Source: Cloeon dipterum (taxonomy: Eukaryota > Arthropoda > Insecta > Ephemeroptera > Baetidae). From it: a stretch of DNA of 64,000 nt. The stretch covers positions 22,403,681 through 22,467,680 of the forward strand of contig NC_088786.1 in NCBI RefSeq assembly GCF_949628265.1, given 5' to 3'. The translations under genes and the position numbers were made by a program. The notes beneath the pieces are model-generated. The model saw only the letters and a program-made list of their open reading frames with translations. It had not been told where the DNA came from and did no database searches. Every line of letters begins with the position of its first letter. Position 1 is the stretch's first letter. Below are positions 12,748 to 23,300 of the stretch, piece by piece.

Positions 12748-14316
12748 AATCGTCAACTGAAGAGTGTTCTGTATGTATAACTTGAAACATAACTAGCATA
12801 AAGACTTATGATTTACAGAAAGCGATACATATTCGTAAACTCACTGTAGAGTATTGACAAAGTGAATAATTCGGAGTTTGAAATGTGAATGGTCCTTACG
12901 TAAATGCTCATTTTTTTTAAACAAAATGCCATGCAGTGATTAGAATTACTTAAATTGAGTTTCTAAGCATGATGTCACTGATAGATAAAAAAGTTAAAAA
13001 CTGCATTGGCAGGTGTCAGTTAACCTATCATTATAATAAACCATGAAACAATAATGAAGTGTTGCGAATATTGCCCTGCAGTTCACGCAAAAATAATATT
13101 TAAGCTTGTTGAAAGGGGTTGCTGCGGCATTGGGCGTCTTGCCAAATTATGATGTTTTTATTACTCATCTGGCTGAAGTCAAAATTATACAATCAAATGC
13201 TTGAAAAAAGCAAAAATTACAAAAAAGCAGTATCTACAAAGACTCGTTTTGCTCATGCTTGCTGCATTTATCAAAATTTGGAAACCTGTTTTTTAAGAAC
13301 AAAGTAAACAACGTCATAAATATCAGTCCTATAATTTAGCTCTAAAACTGACACGAAAAGCAATGGGAGATATTTGAGCATTTACGGAATCTATTTTCTA
13401 GCTTCCCAACGCAAAAGTTGGTTTTAGTTTAAGTGAATTGATATGTTGAAGGGCTAGAGGGTTTTCGCACCTTTCCAGCGGCTCTGGGGACGTTTCAATA
13501 AAAGACCTCGGGGCAGGAAGACGAAAAATTGCCACATTTTGGGCCCGAGCTCCTCTGTGGCCACTCGGGGCTTTATTTTACCCACTTGGAGGTGTTATTA
13601 GGACCCGGTGAGAGCTCATAGCCCATGGGATGTGCTGAGCAGAGCAGGTTAACAAAAAAGCAATGTTTCCAATTTCGGAAAAAATACATACGTTCACTCA
13701 TCGAGATTGGTTACGCGTGATAGAAAACAATTAAATAATAATAGGAATAATAGAGCATTTTTTAAATTTTTAATATTTTGGACCTCTGATAGAATGGTGT
13801 AACCAGAGCAATCTTTATATAATTTGACGTTTTTATTAAATATCTTAAATACAATAATACTCGCGTTCTAAAATAATGATTTAGCTCGCAAAAATAATCT
13901 AATCTTATTTTGCAATGAACAGCACTAATAATTGAAATATAATCAAAATTTAAAACCCTTATTTGCAGTCAAAGGTTATGTTAAAAAATAGGGATTTTTA
14001 ACTTTGGATCAGAGGAAGCTGTTTATTGAGATATCAATGCTCAAGTTGTGTGTGGAATCTCCCGCCACATTTTTTAAATCGATTTGGCGCCATAGCTCAT
14101 AATTGAAGATTGTGTAAAATTTTTACGAATAAGAAGTTTTGAAGACCTTGAAATAAAATATTAAACTAAAAATAATTTTTAAAATTGTTTTGATTCAATA
14201 TTTATGGCATATAATTGTTTTTTTAAGTCTCCGACTTAACATAGTGCTTGTTATGACTCGGGGCCAACGCACGTCGAAAAGCTTCCCGCGCGCCGCAAAT
14301 GCATTTTCGGTGAATC
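12748..14316. other. spacer between translin and E(Pc)
   Basis: Mostly AT-rich and non-coding. A GC-richer block at about 13440-13660 stands out, with no coding frame; it could be a regulatory element or an old repeat. From about 14250 the sequence turns GC-rich, marking the promoter and 5' UTR region of the next gene. Confidence 0.5.
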
Positions 14317-14344
14317 AAGATGGTCTTAAATCGCCAAGATGGCG
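14317..14344 (-). promoter_or_regulatory. YY1/Pho-type sites upstream of E(Pc)
   Basis: On the minus strand, 14344-14336 reads CGCCATCTT, a perfect match to the YY1/Pho consensus CGCCATNTT. A second, weaker copy (GACCATCTT, core CCAT intact) lies at 14325-14317. They are about 200 nt before the start codon, in the GC-rich promoter zone. Two further sites lie in intron 1. The match is seen; occupancy is inference. Confidence 0.45.
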
Positions 14345-14546
14345 ATGAGTCTAAGGAGTCACAGTTTGTTGTTTGCATGCGGTTTTTTCTAATTGTTAAC
14401 TGAGTGCACGCTAATTGTCATCATGGGTAGAAACTAGAGTCTTCAGAGTTTAAGTTCGACCAGGGCGAGGACCCTTAGTGGCCGCTTGAACAAGCCCCTG
14501 TGCCCTTTTTCGCGGCGTTTGGTGTGTGCATAGCCTGTCAACAACC

Positions 14547-17500
14547 ATGAACAAGCTCTCATTTCGAGCCAGGGCGCTCGACGCCTCGAAGCCCATGCCC
14601 ATTTACATGTCGGAGGAATTGCCTGATCTCCCGGAGTATTCGGCGATCAATCGAGCAGTCCCTCAAATGCCGAGTGGAATGGAAAAAGAGGAAGAATGTG
14701 TAAGTTTTTGGCTTTTTTCGGTAGCGTGCTCGGGCGGCCATATTAGATTGGCGCCATATTCAAAAATTTTGAATTTCGACTTGGACTCTTAACAAATTTT
14801 CAGTTTATTTGGTCTTGTCAACTGAAATTTACCAAGCTATTGCTGAAATATAATATTTCCCAATTTTTTCCACAAATTTTCTAAACGCTACAATTCCTAG
14901 TTTTCTCGTTATGAGAAAGTCCAAGTTTGGCTTATGACTTCCCTATCCAAAAAATAAAATAATATTTTACTAAATTCATCTGATTCTCTCAAGTTATATT
15001 TAGTTGTAAAGTCCAATTTTTCATTGATTCAAGATTCCTAAAATATTTCAATGAGAGCTCCCTAATCAAATCTCATTTTACAGGAACATCATCTTCAAAG
15101 GGCAATTTGCACAGGCATCATCATACCCACACCTGAAGTTTACGACCTTGTTGAAGATGCTGATTACGATATGTTGTATCCGGCAGACTATAAAATGCCT
15201 AAACAACTTATTCATATGCAACGTAAATGCGAAAACTGCTTAGTATCAAAACATTGTTATCATACTGTTAACCATAGCATTCCTTATTGACCAAGAAGTC
15301 CCTGAATATGACATGGATTCAGATGATGAAGCGTGGATTAGAGAGCAGTCCAAAAAGATGGACATCAACCCCTTAAAGGTAGATTTGGCATATTTGATTC
15401 ATTTGGGTTCGCTCATATAACGTCTCTTCCGCAAAGTTTGAGGAGATGATGGACCGTCTTGAAAAGGGCTGTGGCCAGACCGTTTTGGAACTGAATGAAG
15501 CTAAAACGTTGCTCAAGGAGGATGACGACCTCACTGTAGCTGTTTATGATTATTGGTTGACGAAACGTCTAAACACAGTAAAGTTTCCACTAAATCTCCG
15601 AGAGCCATAAATCATTGACCTTGAAATTTTTTTAAAGCAACATCCCCTGATCCCACAAGTCAAGACAGAGTCACGAGCGCCCACCACAGCCACTAACAAC
15701 CCCTACCTGGCCTTTAGGCGAAGAACAGAAAAAATGCAAACAAGGAAAAATAGGAAAAACGATGAAGCTTCATATGAAAAAATGCTCAAGCTGAGGCGGG
15801 ACCTGTACCGTGCAATCACTCTCCTTGAACTTGTAAAGCGTCGTGAAAAGTACAAACGGGAAAATCTTCAACTTGCCATAGAAATCTACGAGAAGAGGTA
15901 ATATAGAGCTGACTATTGAAGCCATCATTTAATTTGTCTCATCCTTTCAGATACCAAGCGCAAGATTTTTCAGGATCCATTGTGAATGAATTAAGTGCCG
16001 CAAAGCCGCCAAGGCCAGCGTTTACTCAACTATACAACCACTTAAATCACAATTGGGTGCATAAAATGCCGCCTCCCAAAGTAAGCCCTGTAGCTGCCAA
16101 GGTGAGTCATTGACGCTCCTGTTTTTTATCGTGACATTTTTTTAACTGTCTTTGTCTTTTACAGGAGGACATAAACTCGAGAAAAGAAAAGCGACAGTAT
16201 AAAAAACGTAAACATAGGTCAGGGCAAGGCTCTGCAAATTTGAATCGAGGCAGTGCTTTGTTGGAGAGCTCCGCTATGCCAGTGAGCTCAGAAGATGACA
16301 GCTTTGAGCCTTTGGGCGGACTAGCTTCCGATACTGAAGAGGATGCAGATTCTGATGGACCGTTTACGTTCAGACGCAGGAAGAATTGCGACAGCTTCCT
16401 TGCTGTGAGTGCTAGTTGTAGCTGTATGGGTGCTAATTGGCTATTCATATTCAGCAGTAGTCGTCCCGTTTTCACTGATGGCACATCTTGTAGAATAAAC
16501 TTACCTGCCATTTTGAGGCCCACATTTTGCATTTTTTTTCTTAAGTCAATCTGACTAACAATCTACAAACTTAGCTGGATAAAAATTCCCTTGTAAAACT
16601 CAATTTATATTCTTGTTGCAACATTTTGTTGAAAAATATTCAGGCAATAGTTGGTAAATATTAAAATATTCGTGAGATGGCAATGCTGAGATGATGTTTA
16701 CCAAATTAATTCAGGGAAGGTTGACTTGTGTGCATTATTTGAACCATTTCAATGAAGAAATTTAGGCGTAATTTTGCACTGAATTCAATTTTCTTGCTCT
16801 AGCCAAAACCCCTTGGTCAAGGAAATTGGCCGTGGACAAGCAAAGAGGACGGTGGAGATGCAGATGTTAAATATAGGTACACACTGGCTTCAATTCGACG
16901 TCCAAAGCCTATGACTGTCGGCTTCGTGAGACGAAGATTGGGTCGAGGCGGAAGGTAGCATACACCACCACCCGAATCCATCAATTTTGACTAACAAGGT
17001 CCACTTCCCAGAGTAATACTGGATAGGGCAAGCACGTCGCTGGACGACTACTGGTCCACCCTCGATTTCACTGTTTTCGACTCGGCAGCGCCGAAAGTGG
17101 CAGCGTCGGTTGAAACGCCCCAGGCAGCCGCGGTTGCCGCCCCTCCTGCTTCGCCAGGGCCCTCAACGGCACTACCTCCTCCAACAGCAGCAGCTGCCGC
17201 AGCTTCGGTGCCAAGTTCTCCTTCCAAAGCGTTCACATTGACGGCACCGCCGCTCCCTTCACCGTTGACAGACAAGACAGACGCACAGTTGCTGGGCGAA
17301 CTAACCTCCGACTGGCTCCACTTTCATCCTGTCTACAATTTCGGTGACGAGTTTAGTGACTGTCAATTGCCGTTCGAAGAGTTGGACGTTGAGGAACCAG
17401 ACTTTGAAACAGCACCGTCGCAGCTTGAGCCAAGTGTCGACTTTGATTCTTCTGTATGGTCGTCGTCTAAGTTCACAGTGATTGATGCTTCAAGTTATGT

Positions 17501-18836
17501 TCCTCCCAAGCCCGTTTCACCCATTCCATCAACATCAACTGTCGTTTTACCGCCGCCGCCCGCTCCACCTCCGCTCAAGACTCAACGACTAGCTCTGAAG
17601 GATCGAATTTACCAGTTGCAAAATAATCGGGGCACCACTCCGAATGGGCCTCACAGTGGTTAGTGAATTTCCTTACTTACTTTTTCAATATTTTTTAAAT
17701 TGTGGAAGTGCAGCTGTTCAGCTGTTTAGGAGAATTGTAGGACAATGCATCCGTGACAGCTCATTGAAATTTGTTTTAATTATTGATTTTTAATGTGCTC
17801 TCGCAGGGCGTCATCATTTACAAGTTTTAATTCAATCTATAATATAGAGGAGTGCTCTAGTTATACTCAAATTCTCTTTGTAATGGGTCCATTTGTTGTT
17901 CATTGGATTCATTCACATTGCAAAATAAGCAAGAGACAAAATTTAAAGTGTAGGCATCAACTGCAAATACTGCAAATACCGTAAGAATGCTCAATGAACA
18001 CGAAAGAAAACGGTTGCCATTTAAATTTTAGCCTTGTATTATTCTTGTAATTATTGGCAGACCATGATTGTAAAATAATGTAATTTAAGTTACTAAAGAG
18101 AAATTGAAGACTTCATAATTGATGGGGGTTCTGGTGGTTTCTAAATTTTCCTAGAATTATTCATAAATAAACAGTTCCTCTTTGATTTCTGCATGTGTTT
18201 CACTGATTCAAGTGTCTGGTCGCATAGTCTTACAACCACCATAAACTAAAATTGCCCCTTAAGCGTGCTTTCAACGAATGGAAAAGATTGAGCTCACGGC
18301 AACGAGAGGGCACATTGAGGAGATCTTATTAAGCCCATAATATTTAAGGAATTTTTCAACTACATCTGAGGCGAGAGATTAGTCCTACTTTGTCAGTAAT
18401 GTCAGGCTAGCGTGTTTGACCGCTTTACAAAAGGTACAAGCTTTTATATTTACGCCTTTCTGTAAAACTTTATAATAAGGTGTATTGAGCATAATCACTG
18501 ATGGAAATATTCATGTTTTCAGTTAAAGCTGCAACTGGGATCCCTCAGCCAAATAACACGAGCAGCCCTGCAGCAATCACGGCACTTTCACCCCTCACCC
18601 CTTCTTGGACCTCTGACGCCCCCACCTCTTCACGACTGACAAAGCCGGTTCAGCCATCATCTACTGCAGAACCGTTAGTTGCTTCGGCGAATATTAAAGG
18701 GAAGACTTTGTTACACGTGCTATTTCATTTCAGGGCACTCCCTGGAGAAGGTGGTGCGGAGATGAAGAAGGAATCACAAATTCCTGACGATCAGTCTGTA
18801 GACGCGATTTTAAGACATGTCATGGAGGTCACATGA
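14547..18836 (+). CDS. E(Pc): Enhancer of Polycomb, NuA4/TIP60 complex subunit
   Basis: E(Pc)/EPC1 is a nuclear scaffold of the NuA4/TIP60 histone acetyltransferase complex. It joins the catalytic MYST subunit and Ing protein and acts in chromatin silencing and DNA repair. Exons: 14547-14699, 15084-15222, 15278-15378, 15437-15577, 15638-15897, 15951-16101, 16165-16404, 16803-16954, 17012-17658, then 18523-18673 plus 18734-18836 (or 18523-18836 unspliced). All phases agree. The product is about 745 or 765 residues. Residues 1-290 are the EPL1/EPcA domain: N-terminus MNKLSFRARALDASKPMPIY, then KMPKQLIHMQP, AFRRRTEKMQTRKNRKNDEA and a basic helix. DGPFTFRRRK, GNWPWTSKEDGG and FVRRRLGRGGRVILDRA follow at about 375-450. 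Exon 9 is Pro/Ala/Ser-rich. The C-terminus MEVT is the same as in vertebrate EPC1, which supports the last exon. Introns of 53-63 nt dominate. The start ATG gives the family N-terminus. Confidence 0.95.
14736..14760 (+). promoter_or_regulatory. YY1/Pho-type sites in E(Pc) intron 1
   Basis: CGCCATATT at 14752-14760 is a perfect CGCCATNTT match. GGCCATATT at 14736-14744 differs only at the first base. Both lie within 61 nt after the first coding exon, mirroring the sites upstream of it on the other strand. Confidence 0.4.
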
Positions 18837-18973
18837 TAGTAGCCCCCCGGAAAGCGTACTTTGAATTGGTAAAAACTCCTGCAGGCTTTTTTGATGTCAT
18901 CATTGAGAGAGGCTCGACAAACACTGCTTTAGAACTGGTGCCGGCCTCTATTTCTGACTACGAATTCAAATAA
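18833..18973 (+). CDS. 46-codon ORF overlapping the E(Pc) stop (ATGA)
   Basis: An ATG at 18833-18835 overlaps the E(Pc) stop TGA (18834-18836) in the plus-one register, forming ATGA. The frame runs 46 codons to TAA at 18971-18973. The peptide begins MIVAPRKAYFELVKTPAGFF and continues with a mixed, protein-like composition, ending DYEFK. I recognise no family. It may be a chance frame in the 3' UTR, a reinitiated small peptide, or an alternative E(Pc) end reached by different splicing. A CTCCTGCAG acceptor-like site ends at about 18886 inside it. Confidence 0.15.
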   Translation: MIVAPRKAYFELVKTPAGFFDVIIERGSTNTALELVPASISDYEFK

Positions 18974-19407
18974 GCTTTAAGACAGTTACATGATGTATAA
19001 AAAACAAACAAAAAATAATTAACTCTCTGTGATAATGTATAGTGTAAGCCTGGAGATCTTTGCCACCAAAATCTTTGTTGTCTTTTTGTTCTTGTAATAG
19101 ACCTTGTGTGCATTTAATGATTGCAGTAGCCAAAATTTTAAATTGTATCAATCTCAATGTTTTATCCCACTGTACTCTCCATGATGATAATGTCATATAG
19201 TGGGTATTGAAAATAGCCCTCCATGTGGGTAAATTGTAAAACATGTATGTCTCACACAATATGATATTCTCGTGTATACAAGTAACTAAAACTAAAAATG
19301 GCTCATAATTACACAGTAGAATACCTGCAGGAGAGTCCTCAATTTTTTTGTGTATGGACATTCAAAATCATCCTAATTTGATCTGGTGCTACTTAATTGA
19401 CAACTTG
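18837..19407 (+). other. presumed E(Pc) 3' UTR
   Basis: AT-rich sequence downstream of the E(Pc) stop, up to a canonical polyadenylation hexamer. It contains the small overlapping frame described separately. A 131-codon frame on the opposite strand (19361-18966) starts with ATG but matches nothing. Confidence 0.45.
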
Positions 19408-19413
19408 AATAAA
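19408..19413 (+). promoter_or_regulatory. likely E(Pc) polyadenylation signal
   Basis: AATAAA 572 nt after the E(Pc) stop, the first canonical hexamer in the presumed 3' UTR. Confidence 0.45.
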
Positions 19414-20312
19414 TCGGGCGCCGCCACTTCAACTGTTAAACGTGAGAAGACTTCAGTCAGTGAAAATGGGAGCGAATACGTGCTTTTTTATAAATGAATT
19501 TAAACGGACTGTAAATATTGTATCGAAACGAAAGAATGCGGAGTTAACTTTCGGTTGTAACATAAAAAGCTTTTTAAGTGAATAGAAATTTCAAAGTCTT
19601 CAATGTGAAACAAGTGTGCACTTTTTATTTTATGAAATTCCTTCTTTAAATAATTTTTATCTGTAATAACTTTACAAGAAATAATAGTGTTCTGCATTCA
19701 ATTAATGACAGTGGCTTTTTGTCATGTATTGCTTTTATTGACTTGCTTCCGCCCACAGGAGTGAAAACGACAGTGAGATACAATATCTCTCAGCACAAAG
19801 GGCGGAAGTAGATTTCCACGAGATAGTCCCGGATCATGGCTATGTGCCAAAAATTGACCATGGCTTAGCAAGTGAATAACGTTGTGGGGTGAGGGCGAGT
19901 GCAGATAAAAGGCAGGCTTCACAGCACTCAGCCCAGCGCAGCCAATGCAGATAGATGTAAGCAAAGAAAATGTTGCCAACATAGGGAAACAAATATCGTA
20001 AAGTTTCGACGTAAGGGCGACTCAAAAATTGCATTAATATCTAAAAAAAGTCAAATAGTAAAATTTGAATATGTATGAACTTTCTTTTCAAAAAATTTGA
20101 AATTCCTAGGAAAATGAACCGAACTTGTTTTTTCACTCCGTCTGTTGGCAGCAATGGATAACGAAAATGGCGTTCTAAGCAAATTTAAAGAGTGACCACT
20201 GCAGCTCATCACAGCTCAAATGCGACACTGCAGTGTCCGGAGTGATCGCAACTGCATATGAACATGCGTTCCACGACGGTGAAGAGCCGTAAGAAAAAGG
20301 CATCGCGTTTTG
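19414..20312. other. spacer and presumed galactosyltransferase promoter
   Basis: Non-coding. It is AT-rich to about 20190, then GC-richer up to the start codon of the next gene at 20313, as expected for a promoter and 5' UTR. No TATA box at a clear position and no other motif that I would call. Confidence 0.45.
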
Positions 20313-23300
20313 ATGAGTGACGACGATGCCGTACCTCAACGCCGGCTGAAAACAACCAGCCTGCATAGGGTAGCGCGAGCCGCGGCCTCCCCGAGGAACG
20401 TCGACCCACCTGAGCCGTCACCCTTGCTCACTCCTTACCAGCTTCCCGCCCTCAGGAAGAACAAGCCACCCCGATACAAACACTGGGTGAGGCTTATTTT
20501 CAATAAAACGCTTAGCTTTCAAGATCATGTTGAAATCAATTCTTAGCTGTGCGAAAATAGAACATAAAATCCCTTATGAAACGTGTAGAATTTCCCTTTG
20601 GCAAATTTTTGTGCTGCGAATATTTAAATTTACGCGTCTTTTGGTTAAATTAGGACAGTAGTTTCATCAGCTTAACGTAACGTGAATTTTTTTTACCTTA
20701 ATTCCATTAAAAAAATACATGCATCTATGTATTACTGAAATATTAATTTTTGAAAAAATGAAATATTTGAATTTTTTTTATTTCAAATTTTCAAAACACC
20801 AAATGACTGAGTGAAGTCTTCAAAACGTTTAATATTATTTCCTTAAATAATGTTTGTGTTCTCGGTGTGAATTGATTCTGCAATGTTGTCATAAATGATG
20901 CTAGATAATAAGATAATATAGCCACGGTGTGAGTTGTGATCGATTGGAGCTTGAAATGCAACCGTCAAGTCATTGAGCACACACATAAATTGATCGGCTC
21001 AATTAAATGGCAATTGATGTCAGTTAAGACTCACACGCGACTTGCAATTTGCATGTTTGTGTATTGTGTGGCGTCAGGCAAATCGAATTTAGCGACTAGT
21101 TAGTTGCAAATATATGCGCGCAGCCAATTTGTCTATTCGTGTGGTGGCTTTCACGACACGCATTTTATGGGTCGGTCATTTAGATAATGCATCTGGTTCG
21201 GAGTTGTTGCTGCTATTCGTGTGTCCTTTAATAATTATTACTTTTTTATCCATTCCGTGAGGCCTAAAATCAAATAAAATACCCCGAAATATCTCCTTGA
21301 AAACTGAAAGTCTACTTTCGAATTTATGGCTGCATTTTGAGTTAAATGGCATATTTGACTGCCTCAGCTCTAGTCGTGATTATATAAGTAAACATTTACT
21401 TTCAACATACCAGCATCATAATATATATTGCTCTACCTCCAGTGTGTGAAAAGTGCATTTATCGAGTTCATCATCTCTAGATAGCAACATCGTCTAGTGC
21501 ATGTTGGTCGCTTCTTCTTCTTCTCTCCTTGGGTGTTCAGTTTGGCTGCTTTCAGGTGCGAGAGATTTCTGCTTTTCCAATTTGTTCGATATGCTTTTTT
21601 TCGTTTAGCAGAGAAGCGTTTCAATTTTATACAAATGATAAAGCTTCTGTAGATCACCGTTTTCTTGATCGTCTTACTTCCTAAATCGGCTTATTGCATT
21701 TTAAGAAAAGTAGAGGCAATTAACCCACACACAACATAGATATCCTCCAATCTGTTATTCTATTCCTACGACATGGTATCAGTATTTTAAGCACTTTTTG
21801 TTCCTGGTCTCTAATGATATTCCTTATTGCAACTTTATCAGATTAGATTAAATATTTTTCATATATTTATTTGAATAACAGCAAACCCGATAATTTTGAG
21901 CCGAATTTCCTCAAACATTCAAACGGCAGGCTGGGAAATTTTAAGCTTTTTCCTTAGTTTTAGTTAGTTTTCATGTAAAAGTAACAATTATTTTACACAA
22001 ATTTTCTGTTAAGTTTTGCTTTAATTATTACTACAAGCAGTATTTACTCAAGAATCTGTCCCAACAATTCGTTATGAAAATATGTTTTGAGAATGAAGCC
22101 ATGCTAAAAATTGAAGTTTAAACATTCATAGTCAGCCACCCAAAACAGTTTTCCTGATCTCCGTAAATTTGTCAATGCTGCATGTACTCATTGACTTTTA
22201 GGTGGTAAAAAATCCGTGCTGGAATCGTTTGAAGAGAACCTTTTGCGAATGAAAGCATGATATTCGATTGTGTGCGTGACGGCGGCGGCTCAAAGGCAGC
22301 CAACCGCCTTGAATCAATATGCAGAGTCGCACTGTGATTTCCTTTGCTTGACATCTGCCTTTGTTATGTCCACAGATGGGTCGGGCGTACTCGCGGGGCC
22401 AAATCTACTCGGCCCTGCTGGTGGACAAGTGCAATAACGTCAACGGGCTGGCGGATGACACGAGACTGCTGCTGGCCGACGACGACGAGTACGCCGTCGG
22501 GCCGAGACGGTCGCCCATCTTCGCTGTCTGCTGCATCTTCCTCTTCCTACTCGCGCTACTATACATCCCCGTCTACTACCACGTCCAGGTTCGAGAGGGT
22601 AAGTTGACTCGCCTCTCCATTGTTTTGTTTCCATTTCCAAGCTCCCTGTGTCACGTTGGTTTTCGTTTTGTCCGCCAACATAAAATTGTGATGCAGCTTC
22701 TGGGGTGGTGGCTGCCTGCTTTTTTCTGGAGGAAGCCACAGGGGGATCGGTTTCATTTTTCATCACTGCTGGTTGTGGGATCGTGTTGCCTCTTTCTTTT
22801 TTTTATAACGTTGCAGCTGCTGCGTCCCGATTCATGCCTCAGTCAGCCATCCGCGCTCAGTTGATCCCATAATGGAATTGCTTGGAGCCACGTTCTACTC
22901 CTTTTTGCATTATTTCGTGTTTCCATTCCATATCCATTAACTTAAGGCTGTCTTTGCAACAATTTTGCATGTTGTATGTGCTGCGATTCTTCATAAATCT
23001 TCGTGAATATTGAGAAAAAATTTTCCTATTGTAACATTTTTGTTACGCAAAAATTACTTTATCCCCCATATTATGAAACAGCGCAATAAATCGAGGTTGC
23101 ATGTTTTTCTTTTGTTCATTTACAAAACTTTATATAATTAAGCAAAAAAAAAAAGGCAAAAAAGTCTTGAATTATTTTTCTTTTTTTTCTTTTTCTACCC
23201 TTTTTTATTTCTAGAGCACAAAAAAAACTCTGAATGATATACTTTTTCGAGCCTGCTTAATCAGCAGATTTATATTTTAGACAGTCAAGCAGCACATTCA

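Noticed and set aside
18966-19361. 131-codon minus-strand frame antisense to the E(Pc) 3' UTR
   Set aside because: It starts with ATG but matches nothing, and the composition is that of translated AT-rich DNA.
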